Notes under the pieces: generated by a model
The model's input: only the letters and a program-made list of their open reading frames with translations
Told to the model about the DNA's origin: nothing
Databases searched by the model: none
Assembly (NCBI GenBank): GCA_963836775.1
Contig: CAWIKR010000003.1
Location: 868,001-932,000 of the forward strand
Length of the DNA: 64,000 nt
Source of the DNA: DASQPR01 sp963836775
GTDB lineage: Bacteria > Actinomycetota > Actinomycetes > Mycobacteriales > Micromonosporaceae
Reading direction: 5' to 3'
Program-made: the position numbers and the translations under genes
Shown here: positions 39,206 through 48,755 of the stretch, in pieces
Position numbering within the stretch: position 1 is the first letter of the stretch
Layout: each line of letters starts with the position of its first letter

Positions 39206-39756
39206 GCCGGGTTCTCTACGCGATCGCCTGCGGGTCGCCCCCGGCACGATACGTCGGCCGGCTGGCCGAGATGGCGATTGCCTGCGGCTGGGACGTGTGT
39301 GTCATCACCACACCGGACGGCCGCAACTTTGTCGACGCCACCGCGCTGGCCACCGCCACCGGCTTTCCGGTGCGCAGTGGTTTCAAGTTTCCGGGCGATC
39401 TGGACGTGCTGCCGGATCCGAACGCCATCATCGTGGCGCCGGCCACCGTCAACACGATCAGCAAATGGTCGCTCGGCATCGCCGACACTCTGGCGCTCGC
39501 GCTGCTGATCGAAGGTCAGGGCAAGGGTCTGCCGATCGTCGCGGTGCCGTTCACCAACACCGCGATGGCGGCGCATCCAGCGTTCCTGGACAGCGTCGAT
39601 CGGCTGCGCCGCTGGGGGATCAGCGTCGTGTTCGGCGACGACGTGCTCAAGCTCCATCCGCCGGGCACCGGTGAGGCTCGCGCGGCTGACTTTCCGTGGC
39701 ATCTGGCCTGGAACGCGCTGGGAGCGATGGTCCCGGAGGTAATGTCCGCCGGGTGA
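39202..39756 (+). CDS. Flavoprotein (phosphopantothenoylcysteine decarboxylase-like)
   Basis: A 184-residue HFCD-type flavoprotein. Diagnostic blocks are LYAIACGSPPARYVGRLAEMA at the N-terminus and IIVAPATVNTISKWSLGIADTLAL in the middle; these bind FMN. Full-length CoaBC has a second domain that is absent here, so it is a stand-alone decarboxylase-like protein. It is translationally coupled to the XRE regulator on one side and to NIF3 on the other. Confidence 0.88.
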   Translation: MSRVLYAIACGSPPARYVGRLAEMAIACGWDVCVITTPDGRNFVDATALATATGFPVRSGFKFPGDLDVLPDPNAIIVAPATVNTISKWSLGIADTLALALLIEGQGKGLPIVAVPFTNTAMAAHPAFLDSVDRLRRWGISVVFGDDVLKLHPPGTGEARAADFPWHLAWNALGAMVPEVMSAG

Positions 39757-40577
39757 GACTGGTCGATGACGTGGTGGCGGCGCTGGACGAGCGGTACCCA
39801 CCGGAGTGGGCGGACGACTGGGATCGGGTCGGCCTGGTGGTCGGCGACCCTGCGATGCCGGTGCGGACCGTGTTGTTCGTCGTCGACTGCGTGCCGGAAA
39901 CCGTCGCGGAGGCGCGCGCCTCCGGCGCCGACATGATCGTCGCCCACCATCCGCTGCTGCTGCGCGGCGTCTCCAGCGTGGCCGCCACCACCTACAAGGG
40001 CCGGGTGGTGCACGAACTGATCAAGAACGACATCGCCCTGCACGTGGCGCACACCAACGCCGACCACGCGAATCCCGGTGTGTCCGACGCGCTGGCCCGG
40101 CGGGTCGGCCTGATCGATCTCCGCCCGCTGCGTCCGGCCGAGCCGGCCGACAATGGTGGCCGCGGTGCGGGCCGGATCGGACGCCTCCCGCTCAGCACCA
40201 CACTGGGTGAGTTCGTCGCCCGGGCGGCGGCCGCGCTGCCCGCCACCGCCGGCGGCGTGCGTGCCACCGGCGACCCCGGCCGGGTGATCACCACCGTCGC
40301 GGTCTGCGGTGGGGCCGGCGACAGTTTCCTCGCCGATGCCGCACGAGCCGGCGTCGATGCCTATCTAACCGCGGATCTTCGGCACCACCCGGCCAGCGAG
40401 CACATCGCGGCCGGCGGGCCGGCGCTGATCGACGCGGCGCACTGGGCCACCGAGCGGCCGTGGCTGGACGACGCCGCCGCGGTGGTGCGGTCCGCCACCG
40501 GCCTGGCCACGCTGATCTCGGACTTGGACACCGATCCGTGGACAATTCGCGCGGGCAGCGGGAGCCCGATTCAGTAG
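39753..40577 (+). CDS. NIF3-like dinuclear metal protein
   Basis: A 274-residue NIF3/DUF34 protein. Metal ligands lie in IVAHHPLLLRGVSSV, HVAHTNADHANPGVSDALA and LIDAAHWATERPWL. The DDWDRVGLVVGD segment near the N-terminus is also typical. The family is annotated as GTP cyclohydrolase-I type 2 or metal-chaperone-like; its function is unsettled. GTG 39753 overlaps the preceding stop by four bases. Confidence 0.92.
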   Translation: MRLVDDVVAALDERYPPEWADDWDRVGLVVGDPAMPVRTVLFVVDCVPETVAEARASGADMIVAHHPLLLRGVSSVAATTYKGRVVHELIKNDIALHVAHTNADHANPGVSDALARRVGLIDLRPLRPAEPADNGGRGAGRIGRLPLSTTLGEFVARAAAALPATAGGVRATGDPGRVITTVAVCGGAGDSFLADAARAGVDAYLTADLRHHPASEHIAAGGPALIDAAHWATERPWLDDAAAVVRSATGLATLISDLDTDPWTIRAGSGSPIQ

Positions 40578-40734
40578 CGGCCCGCACGCGGCTGCCGGAG
40601 ATCTCGGCGGCGACCCTACAGAAGCAACCGCATCACATGAACCGCAGTAGTGTTACGTGCGGCGGTAGGCTATCGATCTTGGCGGCCGGCCAGATCCGGT
40701 GACCGCAAACTCAAGAGCGAAGGAGCATGGCGGC

Positions 40735-41475
40735 GTGAAGGCAGCACCCGAGGCGCAGCGGCGCTTGCTCGATCTGCAAGCCATCGACACCACGCTGGCC
40801 CAGCTGGCGCACAAGAAGAAGACGCTGTCACAGCTGTCCGCTTTGAATGCCGTCGCGCGGGACATTTCGAATCTCGACGACGAGCGCGTGCGGGCTCAGG
40901 TCGGGGTGGACGACATCGACCGCGACATCAGCCGCCTGGAGAAGGACATCGAGCAGGTGCGGTCCCGCTCGGAGAAGGACCGCGGCCGGCTGGAAGCCGG
41001 TTCTGGGCCGGCCCGCGAGCTGGAGGCGTTGCAGCACGAGTTGACGTCGCTGGCCCGGCGCCAGTCCGAGCTGGAGGACAGCGAGCTGGAGTTCATGGAG
41101 CAGCGGGAGACGGCGGAGACGGCGCTTGGAGCGATCGTCACCCGACTCGCCGATGCCCGCTCCCAGCGGGCTTCGCTGGAATCCGAGCGGGACGCCGCGG
41201 TCGCCGAGATCGACGCCGACCTGGCCGGCCAGGCTTCGGCCCGGGGGCCGGTCGCGGCCGAGATCCCGGCCGACTTGATCACTCTCTACGACAAGATCCG
41301 CGAGGCCAGCGGCGGCATCGGGGTGGCGCTGCTCCGCGGTGGTCGCTGCGGTGGGTGCCGGCTCGACCTCTCCGGTGGCGAGCTGGCCCGGGTCCGCTCC
41401 GCGGCCCCCGACGAAGTGGTTCGTTGCGACGATTGCCGGCGCATCATGGTGCGCACCTCGGAGTCCGGTCTGTGA
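40735..41475 (+). CDS. C4-type zinc-ribbon coiled-coil protein
   Basis: A 246-residue protein with a coiled coil through residues ~5-170 (heptads rich in Leu, Glu, Arg) and a C-terminal zinc ribbon CGGC-x20-CDDC. The same architecture is found in the protein adjacent to the RNase H/acid-phosphatase gene in mycobacteria (Rv2229c). GTG 40735 is selected because the family begins with ...EAQRRLLDLQAIDT; AAGGAG lies about 10 bases upstream. Co-operonic with the next gene by a GTGA overlap. Confidence 0.9.
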   Translation: MKAAPEAQRRLLDLQAIDTTLAQLAHKKKTLSQLSALNAVARDISNLDDERVRAQVGVDDIDRDISRLEKDIEQVRSRSEKDRGRLEAGSGPARELEALQHELTSLARRQSELEDSELEFMEQRETAETALGAIVTRLADARSQRASLESERDAAVAEIDADLAGQASARGPVAAEIPADLITLYDKIREASGGIGVALLRGGRCGGCRLDLSGGELARVRSAAPDEVVRCDDCRRIMVRTSESGL

Positions 41476-42578
41476 CGTCGCCGTCCGGCGTCCGAGTCAT
41501 CGTCGAGGCCGATGGCGGCTCGCGTGGCAATCCGGGTCCGGGTGGCTTCGGCGCGCTGGTGCGCGACCCGCTCACCGGGTCGGTGCTGGCTGAGCGCACC
41601 GGAGCGCTGCCGCAGACCACCAACAACGTGGCGGAATACTCCGGCCTGATCGCCGGATTGTCGGCGGCCACCGCGCTCGGCGCTCGCGAGGTCCTGGTGC
41701 GGATGGACTCCAAGCTGGTGATCGAGCAGATGACCGGCCGTTGGCAGATCAAGGCACCGGGTCTGCGACCCTACGCGGCACAGGCGGCGGCGCTGGTCCG
41801 GCACTTCTCCCGGGTCGACTTCGAGTGGGTGCCACGGTCTCGCAACACCGATGCCGACGCGCTCGCCAACCAGGCGATGGACGCGGCCATCGACGAGATG
41901 ACCACCAGCAACTCGGCGCCGACACTGGGCTCGTGGACGCCGCGAACCACCAAGCCGACCCGGTTCATCCTGGTGCGCCACGGCGCCACCGAATTCACCG
42001 CCGAACGCCGCTACTCCGGCCGGGGCGACGTGCCGCTGTCGGCGATCGGCCGGAGCCAGGCCGAGCAGATCGCCGGCCGGCTGGCGGTCATGCTCGGCAC
42101 CGAGATCCCGGCGGCGATCGTTTCATCGCCGCTGTCCCGGTGCACGGAGACCGCGGCGGCCATCGGTTTCGCGCTGCCCGAACCGGTTGCCGTGCACGTC
42201 GAGCCGGGGCTCATCGAGTGCGACTTCGGCCAGTGGGAGGGCAAGACCTTCGCCGAGGTCAACGCGCGCTGGCCGGACGAGCTGACCCGATGGCTCGAGT
42301 CCACATCGGTGGCGCCACCGGGTGGCGAGTCGTTCGTCGCGGTCGGCGATCGGGTGGCGCAGGTTGCCGCTGGGCTCCGGGATGCGTACCCGGGAGTGGT
42401 TTTGATCCTGGTTTCCCATGTCAGCCCGATCAAGATACTGTTGCGCGATGCCCTCGCGGCCGGTGACCTGTTCCTCCATCGGATGCACCTGGACGCCGCC
42501 GGCTTGTCGATCGTTGACTGGTGGCCAGATGGTGGTGTGTCCGTCCGTCTGATTAATGACACGGCCCATCTCAGTTAG
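41472..42578 (+). CDS. Bifunctional RNase H/acid phosphatase
   Basis: A 368-residue fusion. Residues 1 to ~135 are an RNase HI domain with DGGSRGNPGPGGFG, TNNVAEYSGLI, VRMDSKLVIEQM and NTDADALANQAMD carrying the acidic residues. From residue ~165 a histidine phosphatase of the CobC type follows, with the phosphohistidine His170 in LVRHGATEF, then SPLSRCTETA and VSHVSPIKILL. Mycobacterial Rv2228c has the same domain order. Functions suggested for the family are RNA-DNA hybrid removal plus alpha-ribazole phosphatase. Coupled to the zinc-ribbon gene. Confidence 0.94.
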   Translation: MTSPSGVRVIVEADGGSRGNPGPGGFGALVRDPLTGSVLAERTGALPQTTNNVAEYSGLIAGLSAATALGAREVLVRMDSKLVIEQMTGRWQIKAPGLRPYAAQAAALVRHFSRVDFEWVPRSRNTDADALANQAMDAAIDEMTTSNSAPTLGSWTPRTTKPTRFILVRHGATEFTAERRYSGRGDVPLSAIGRSQAEQIAGRLAVMLGTEIPAAIVSSPLSRCTETAAAIGFALPEPVAVHVEPGLIECDFGQWEGKTFAEVNARWPDELTRWLESTSVAPPGGESFVAVGDRVAQVAAGLRDAYPGVVLILVSHVSPIKILLRDALAAGDLFLHRMHLDAAGLSIVDWWPDGGVSVRLINDTAHLS

Positions 42579-42687
42579 GTCACCGACGCCGCTCAGGAAT
42601 GCCGGGTCAATACAGTCGCATCGCGAAGCGGATGTTCTCGCGCGAAGCGGACTTTCCTGACGCCCGGATCAACGTGAACGGAGCATC

Positions 42688-43467
42688 ATGACGCTTCCCA
42701 ACGACCCGATGTCCCAGCCGCACGATGGCGCGACCGCGCCGCGGGCCGCCGCCGGCGAGGGCTACCAGCCGCCGCAGCAGTGGTCCGCGCCGACGCAGCC
42801 GGAACAGCCCCATCCGGGCTACGGGCCAGGTTACGAGCCGGAGGCGCCGGCCACCTATGACCCGGCCGATCAGCCCGCCTACGCGGCGGTGCCACCGCCG
42901 GCCGGCAACGGCCTGGGCATCGCCGCGCTGATCCTGTCGATCCTGTTCTGGCCGGTCGGCCTGGTGCTCGGCATTGTCGCGGTGGTCAAGAACAGGGGCA
43001 AGGGCCTCGGCATCGCCGCCATCATCATCTCGACGCTGGCGCTGTTCTCCACTGTCCTGCTGATTGTCTTCGCGCTGAGCGTCGATGACGCCCTCAACGG
43101 CACCGGGACGAACGCCAGCGCGCCCAAGCCAGCGGCGACCAGCGACACCTCCGCGACACCGCCGGCGGTCGGCGGCATCGACCCGGCGTGCGCCGGAACC
43201 GAGCAGGTCCTGCTCAACTCGCAGTCCGAGATCCAGAGCAGTTCGAATGACCCGAAGGCGCTGGCAGCAGCCCTCGACAAGGTGGTCGGCCAGCTGAACG
43301 AGCAGAAGGCGAAGGCGACCGCTCCGGCGGTCACCGACAGCCTCGGCAAGCTGGTCGACGACTATACGGAGCTCAAGGACGATCTGGTCAAGAGCAAGGT
43401 GCCGGCCGACGACCTGTTGCAGCGCCTGACGGCGGACGTGACATCGCTCCAGATCGCCTGCTCATAA
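42688..43467 (+). CDS. DUF4190-type membrane protein A
   Basis: A 259-residue protein with a Pro/Gln/Tyr-rich N-terminus, two hydrophobic helices (LGIAALILSILFWPVGLVLGIVAVV and GIAAIIISTLALFSTVLLIVFAL), and a ~130-residue extracytoplasmic region that is largely helical. The double helix with GLGIAA is typical of DUF4190. The second paralogue follows at 43618. The ATG at 42688 follows GGAGC. Confidence 0.82.
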   Translation: MTLPNDPMSQPHDGATAPRAAAGEGYQPPQQWSAPTQPEQPHPGYGPGYEPEAPATYDPADQPAYAAVPPPAGNGLGIAALILSILFWPVGLVLGIVAVVKNRGKGLGIAAIIISTLALFSTVLLIVFALSVDDALNGTGTNASAPKPAATSDTSATPPAVGGIDPACAGTEQVLLNSQSEIQSSSNDPKALAAALDKVVGQLNEQKAKATAPAVTDSLGKLVDDYTELKDDLVKSKVPADDLLQRLTADVTSLQIACS

Positions 43468-43484
43468 CCGAACGACAGCTAACA

Positions 43485-43517
43485 GCACCGGGGGCGCCGC
43501 GATGGCGCCGCCGGTGT
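43485..43517 (+). terminator. Hairpin between the two DUF4190 genes
   Basis: GCACCGGGGGCGCC (43485-43498) pairs with GGCGCC-G-CCGGTGT (43504-43517) over about 13 bp with small irregularities. No T-run follows. Confidence 0.5.
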
Positions 43518-43617
43518 CGTGTCCGGATCTCACGTCGGTCTCGACAGCGGTCTCCGAGATTTCTAAGATCGGGCCACTCGGGGTCTGAACCCGAATTTCC
43601 TCGGAGGAGCCCGACTC

Positions 43618-44640
43618 GTGACCGATCCGCGTAATTCCGGCTACGGCCGGCGCGACAACGAATATGGCCGGCCGGGCAATGACTCGGGCCATGGCCGGCC
43701 CGGCTATGACGACGATCGCGGCCAGAATCCGTACCAGCAATCCCGCCAGGGCCCGCCCTACCCGCCGGCACAGCGGCAGCCGCATGCGCCGGGTCCGCAA
43801 CAGTACGGCGGCGGACCGGAGTCCTGGGCCGAGCCCGGCAATCAGCGGCCGGCCCCTACGCAGCCCGGCTACGGCCAGCGTGGTCCGGGCCAGCCCGGTT
43901 ACGGTGCTCCGCGGTCCGGACCGGGCCGGCCGGGCCAGGCGGCGGGGGGTCCCGGCTCCGGCGGCTACGGCCGGCCGGGGTATCCGCCGTCCAACCGGGC
44001 CGGATCGGCTCCCTATCGTGGCCCGCAGGGACTCGACGGTCCCGGCTACGCGGGTCCGGGTTACGGGACCGGCGCCTGGTCCACCACGTCCCTGGCGAGC
44101 GAGGAGACCGAGCCCGAGCGCAACGGCTTTGCGATTGCCGGGTTCGTCTTTGGCCTGCTCGGCAACGCCTGTGCCCTGGGCTGGGTGTTCAGCATCGTGG
44201 GGCTGATCAGGGCCCGGCGGGCTCGGTCCGGTGCCGGCTTCGCCTGGGCTGGGCTGGTGCTCTCGACGGTCTGGGTCGCCGTCGGCTGGCTCTACATCTA
44301 CCCGAAGGTGTTCGAGACCGCGAAGACGATCCAGAAGCGCACCGACGCGGGTTGTGTCGCGTTCCAGGACTTCACTCAGACGCCGCTCGGCAAGAAGGAT
44401 CTGTCGCAGGACAAGGACGCCAAGACTCTGATGGCCGACCTGCAGGGCACCGTCGATGCGCTGCACGCGGCCGCCGGCAAGTCCACCAACGCGGGCACCA
44501 AGACGGCGCTGGACACGCTGGCCGGCGACTTCCAGGCGCTGCATGACGCGGTCAAGACCGGCAAGCAACCGGCCGCTTCACTCGAGCAGAAGCTGACCGA
44601 CGACGCTGCTGCCGTGGACACCGCCTGCGGCAACAGCTAG
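43618..44640 (+). CDS. DUF4190-type membrane protein B
   Basis: A 340-residue paralogue of the upstream gene. The N-terminal ~165 residues are Gly/Pro/Tyr/Arg-rich with GRPG and QPGYG units. Two hydrophobic helices follow (FAIAGFVFGLLGNACALGWVFSIVGLI and AGLVLSTVWVAVGWLYIYP), then a ~110-residue helical external domain ending with two spaced cysteines. GTG 43618 follows GGAGGAG. Both DUF4190 genes probably arose by duplication. Confidence 0.82.
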   Translation: MTDPRNSGYGRRDNEYGRPGNDSGHGRPGYDDDRGQNPYQQSRQGPPYPPAQRQPHAPGPQQYGGGPESWAEPGNQRPAPTQPGYGQRGPGQPGYGAPRSGPGRPGQAAGGPGSGGYGRPGYPPSNRAGSAPYRGPQGLDGPGYAGPGYGTGAWSTTSLASEETEPERNGFAIAGFVFGLLGNACALGWVFSIVGLIRARRARSGAGFAWAGLVLSTVWVAVGWLYIYPKVFETAKTIQKRTDAGCVAFQDFTQTPLGKKDLSQDKDAKTLMADLQGTVDALHAAAGKSTNAGTKTALDTLAGDFQALHDAVKTGKQPAASLEQKLTDDAAAVDTACGNS

Positions 44641-44680
44641 GCGCGCCGCCCGCCAGCCGAGGCTCCTCCCGCGCCCTCCC

Positions 44681-44733
44681 GTGGATCTTGAACGTTTGTT
44701 GTCGTATTGCAGCGACAGCAGTTCAAGATCCAC
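44681..44733. repeat. Intergenic palindromic repeat, copy 2
   Basis: GTGGATCTTGAAC (44681-44693) is the exact reverse complement of GTTCAAGATCCAC (44721-44733), with a partly self-complementary centre (GTCG ... CGAC). It matches copy 1 at 8874-8926 in both arms and centre. Here it lies between convergent genes. Confidence 0.7.
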
Positions 44734-44763
44734 GGTGGCCGATTCGGGCCGGCCGCCGCGGGG

Positions 44764-45525
44764 TTACGCGAACGCCTTGACCAGCAGCGCGATGCCGACG
44801 GCGAATGCAACGGTCACGATGATTCCGCGCAGCAGTGGCGCCGGCAGCCGGCGGGCCATGCGGGCACCGAAGTAGCCGCCGGCGATCGTGGCCGGAGCGA
44901 CGATCGCGACATCGGCCCAGTCCACCGGGCCGAAGATGGCGAACGCGATGACGGTCGAGAAGCCGACGACGGTGGACACCACGTTCTTGATGGCGTTGAT
45001 GCGGTTCAGCGACTCGTCCAGCACCAGCCCCAGGCCGGCGACCAGCATGACGCCGAGCGCCGCCCCGAAGTAGCCGCCGTAGACGGCACCGACACCGATC
45101 AGCGCGTGCAGCGCAAGCTTGCGCCGCGGCGGAGTCATGTCCCGGGGATGGCCGACGACGCCGCGCAATCGCTTTTGGAACGCCAGCACGACGGCGGCGA
45201 GCAGCACCAGGAACGGCACGATGAACCCGAACACCTTGTCCGGCGTGAGAAGCAGTAGCGCGCAGCCGAGTGCCGCGCCGACGATCGCCGTCGGCAGCAG
45301 ACCTAGCAGCGTGCGCCGCTGCGGGAGGTCCTGGCGGCTGCCATAAGTGCTGGCCAGATATCCCGGAGCGACCGAGACCGAATTGGTCACGTTGGCGGCG
45401 ATCTGGGACAGTCCGGTGCCGAGCAGGGCCGGGAAAGTGATCAACGAACCGCCGCCGGCAACCGCATTCACGGTTCCGGCGGCGAGACCTGCGACCAGCA
45501 GGAGTGAAAGGTGTCCGGCGTTCAT
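44764..45525 (-). CDS. TauE/SafE sulfite/anion exporter family protein
   Basis: A 253-residue membrane protein with about eight hydrophobic helices. The signature AGTVNAVAGGGSLITFPALL near residue 17 is diagnostic of TauE/SafE. Loss or uptake of sulfonates, sulfite or other small organic anions is reported in this family. The start at ATG 45525 begins directly with MNAGHLSLLLVAG. It ends close to the acyltransferase gene upstream on the same strand, 11 bp between. Confidence 0.92.
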   Translation of the reverse strand: MNAGHLSLLLVAGLAAGTVNAVAGGGSLITFPALLGTGLSQIAANVTNSVSVAPGYLASTYGSRQDLPQRRTLLGLLPTAIVGAALGCALLLLTPDKVFGFIVPFLVLLAAVVLAFQKRLRGVVGHPRDMTPPRRKLALHALIGVGAVYGGYFGAALGVMLVAGLGLVLDESLNRINAIKNVVSTVVGFSTVIAFAIFGPVDWADVAIVAPATIAGGYFGARMARRLPAPLLRGIIVTVAFAVGIALLVKAFA

Positions 45526-45536
45526 CGCCGCTTACG

Positions 45537-47588
45537 TTAGTGGGGTTTGGACCCCGAGGCGATGGCGGCCAACTGTGGCAACAACCACGGCGCGATGACT
45601 CGCTGCACGCCGGCCGGCGTGAAATGCAGCCCGTCGCTGCGGATCTGCAGGCTGCCGATTTTCCAGGTGAACTTGCCGTTCGGGCAGACCTTCTTGTTGA
45701 GGTCGATGATCGAGACCTGCTTCGGGTTCTTCTGCTGCTCGATGGCGAGCAGCTTGTTCCACGCGTCGACGCGGGCCGGCTGGTCCTCGCCGTAGAGAGT
45801 GCCGTTCGGCTTCTCGGCTCGGTGCGTGTAGGGCGCGGTCAGCAGGACCACCGCCGCCCCGTGGGAACCAGCGATCTTGATCGCCTGGTCCAGCTGCTTG
45901 AGCAGGTACGCGTCATAGTCCGGCTCACCGACGTGCTGATATTGCCCATTCAACTTGCGATCCATCATTTCCCAACGGTCCAGCAGGATTACCGACACGT
46001 CGGGATCGTCCTTCGCCACGCCCTTCTGCCAGCGGTTCGGCCACTTGTCGCAGTTCGGGTAGTTGGTGTGCGGCGTACCGAGTTCCAGGATGTCCGGGAG
46101 CAGGGCGATTCCGCAGCCTTCAATGGCGCGTACGCCCACCCACATCCCGGGGTGTTTGGGCAGGTAGGTGCCGACGGTCCAGGACACCGAGTCGCCGAAG
46201 AAATCAATCCGTGGCTCGGTGCCGGGCTTGCGGCCGGGGCGCGCCATCGGGTCCTGCGTGCCGGTCGCGGACGGACGCGGCGAGACGCTGGTGACCACCG
46301 CCGGTGCCGGGCCCTCTGCCGCCACTGTCGGAGGGGCGAGCAGCAGCACGATTGCGGCGGCAGTGGCCGCGACCGCTGAGGCGGTCGCTCCGACGGGCAC
46401 CCTCCGGGGCAGCATCCGGGTCAGCGCGCCGTGGCGGATCGGCGACTCCACCAGATAGAAGGACGCCGCCGAGACGACCAGCGTTCCGGCGATCCGGGCG
46501 AACAGCAGTGGTGTCCTGGTCAGGCCGGTGGTGTCGGAGTTGACGAATTCGAAGATCGGCCAATGCCAGAGGTAGACGCCGTAGGAGATCCGGCCGAGCC
46601 AGACCAGGACCGGGATCGAAAGGACTGCGGTCATGGCCGACTTCCGGCTCGTCATGGCATGTGCGATCACGGCCGCGACAGCGACCGCCACGAGCAGGAA
46701 ACCGCCGTGGTAGAGGAATGGCCGGGTGCCGTCGGCGAAGTGGAACAACGCGGCGATGGTGACGGCCGCGGCCGCCGCGACGCCGCCGAGCAGCCAGTGC
46801 CGGGTCGGGCGGCGATGCGTACCGCGATGGGTTGAATGGGCGCTCAGCAGCGCGGCCAGAGCCGCGCCGATGAGCAGGCCCTGAGCGCGGGTGTCGGTCC
46901 CGAAGTAGGCGCGATTGACGTCCGCGGGTCCGTGATACAGCCGGTCGCAGAGCACGGCCGAGATGGCTGCACCGGCGGCGCAGGTGGCGAACAGGACCCA
47001 CCGGGTTCGCCGCCAGGTCAGCGCGGCCAGCAAGCCCACGACGAGCAGTGGCCACAGCACGTAGAACTGTTCCTCGATGCCCAGTGACCAGGTGTGCTGC
47101 AGTGGTGACGGGTTCGCGGTGGCGGCGAAATAGCCGGTGCCGCGGAAGATCATCCGCCAGTTGGCGACATAGAACAGCGCGGCCAGGCTGTCCGTCCGCA
47201 GCAGGCTGACGTCGAACGATTGCAGCAGAAAATGGCCGGCGATGGCGACCGCGACCAGCACCAGGAGCAGCGCCGGAAGCAGCCGCCGCGCGCGCCGCGC
47301 CCAGAACGCGGCGAGCTTGATCCGGCCGGTCCGGGCCTGCTCGGCCAGCAGAAGCGAGGTGATCAAGAAGCCGGAGAGGACGAAGAACATGTCCACTCCG
47401 AGAAAGCCGCCGCCGAGGCCTGGCACGCCGAAGTGATAGAGCGCGACCGCGGTGACCGCGATCGCCCGCAGGCCGTCCAATGCCGGGCGATAGGAGAAAT
47501 CCGTGTTCGGCGAGGTGACCGCGGGGCCGACCGATGGTCGAGCGGCCGCGGGTGGGCGGGCGGAGTTTGGTTCGCGTGGTGCAGGCAC
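45537..47588 (-). CDS. Acyltransferase-3 with SGNH hydrolase-like domain
   Basis: A 683-residue membrane O-acyltransferase of the OatA type. Residues ~30-400 form the acyltransferase-3 domain with YRPALDGLRAIAVTAVALYHF and GVDMFFVLSGFLIT and about ten membrane helices. The C-terminal extracytoplasmic part is an SGNH-type esterase/transferase with IDFFGDSVSWTVG (the GDS Ser) and a downstream D-x-x-H block (RSDGLHF). Such proteins O-acetylate peptidoglycan, exopolysaccharide or other envelope glycans. The GTG at 47588 is the likely start. Confidence 0.92.
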   Translation of the reverse strand: MPAPREPNSARPPAAARPSVGPAVTSPNTDFSYRPALDGLRAIAVTAVALYHFGVPGLGGGFLGVDMFFVLSGFLITSLLLAEQARTGRIKLAAFWARRARRLLPALLLVLVAVAIAGHFLLQSFDVSLLRTDSLAALFYVANWRMIFRGTGYFAATANPSPLQHTWSLGIEEQFYVLWPLLVVGLLAALTWRRTRWVLFATCAAGAAISAVLCDRLYHGPADVNRAYFGTDTRAQGLLIGAALAALLSAHSTHRGTHRRPTRHWLLGGVAAAAAVTIAALFHFADGTRPFLYHGGFLLVAVAVAAVIAHAMTSRKSAMTAVLSIPVLVWLGRISYGVYLWHWPIFEFVNSDTTGLTRTPLLFARIAGTLVVSAASFYLVESPIRHGALTRMLPRRVPVGATASAVAATAAAIVLLLAPPTVAAEGPAPAVVTSVSPRPSATGTQDPMARPGRKPGTEPRIDFFGDSVSWTVGTYLPKHPGMWVGVRAIEGCGIALLPDILELGTPHTNYPNCDKWPNRWQKGVAKDDPDVSVILLDRWEMMDRKLNGQYQHVGEPDYDAYLLKQLDQAIKIAGSHGAAVVLLTAPYTHRAEKPNGTLYGEDQPARVDAWNKLLAIEQQKNPKQVSIIDLNKKVCPNGKFTWKIGSLQIRSDGLHFTPAGVQRVIAPWLLPQLAAIASGSKPH

Positions 47589-47783
47589 CGGATCATGTTC
47601 CCCAGTTAGCGGCGTCTCAAATCTGATTTGCCTCGGCGCGTTAGGGGTAGATTGCGGTTGATTGTAACTATTCGATCTTGATTGGCGCTAAATCTTGCTC
47701 TCAGCTGGTCTTTAGGTGGGATCGCCCCATGCGGACCGGCGATTCCGCCGGATCTCCCGCTTCGCTTACCATGTGATCTACGG
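47589..47783. promoter_or_regulatory. Divergent region upstream of rnpB
   Basis: This gap between the acyltransferase (minus) and rnpB (plus) includes an unusually A/T-rich stretch at 47620-47700. TACCAT at 47767-47772 fits a -10 box and would place the transcription start 7-12 bases before the first paired base of rnpB. No good -35 box is seen. Confidence 0.4.
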
Positions 47784-48189
<406 letters not shown>

Positions 48190-48219
48190 TCGCTCCGTGC
48201 TACACGCGGGGTTGTTGGG

Positions 48220-48537
48220 TCATTGGATCAGCCCGGGGCGCATCCGGGGCGCATCCGAATCGATCTTGAAAGCCGCGTCGATGGCGCCCCGGCCGAGTTC
48301 CTCGTGGTTCGGGAACAGGTGTCCGTAGGTGTCCATCGTCTCGGACAGCGTCGCGTGCCTCATCCGGGCCTGGATCACCTTCGGATGCAGATCAGCAGCG
48401 ATCAGGGTGCTCGCGTAGGCGTGCCGGAGATCGTGGAACCTGGTGCCCTTCGGCAAGCCCGCCGCCTCGACGGCCGCCGTCCAGCAGAATCCGAACGTGG
48501 ACCGCTGCACCATCTTGCCGGAGCGGTTCGTCATCAC
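48220..48537 (-). pseudogene. Tyrosine recombinase (integrase), C-terminal fragment
   Basis: A 105-residue remnant with FHDLRHAYASTLIAADLHPKVIQ and RMRHATLSETMDTYGHLFP. These are the HxxR, H and catalytic Tyr elements of phage-type integrases. The first catalytic Arg and the N-terminal arm- and core-binding domains are missing, so it cannot be active. Its 5' end abuts a transposase fragment. It lies 27 bp inside the attL repeat, the usual place for an integrase gene. Confidence 0.85.
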
Positions 48538-48755
48538 ACGCCGGCCGAGCAGATGCCCTTCTTCAGGAACCCGGTTTCGTCGATGATCAACAGCGAGTCG
48601 GCGGCTCCGAGCTGTTCGACCACGAACGTTTGCAGGTCAACGGTCAGAGCCTTCTCGTCCCACACCGCGGTGCGCAAGAGCCGCTGCATCCGATCCCACG
48701 AGTCATGCCCGGCGTGTTCGGCCAGCCACCAGCCGTTCTTGCGCAGACCCTGAGA
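48534..48755 (-). pseudogene. IS701-like (DDE_5) transposase fragment
   Basis: The frame reads GLRKNGWWLAEHAGHDSWDR, MQRLLRTAVWDEKAL, then LLIIDETGFLKKG, the first DDE aspartate region of IS701-type transposases. It breaks off at ICSAGV, after which the family normally continues 'QRQYSGTAGR'. The N-terminus upstream of residue ~32 is not like the family. The junction to the integrase fragment is at 48537 and looks like a deletion breakpoint. Confidence 0.75.

Noticed and set aside
42620..42660. Direct repeat CGCGAAGCGGA twice upstream of a DUF4190 gene
   Set aside because: Only 11 bp, GC-rich, irregular spacing; not strong enough to list as an operator.
45504..47609. Long plus-strand frames inside the acyltransferase region
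   Set aside because: They are antisense shadows of a well-supported acyltransferase-3/SGNH gene.
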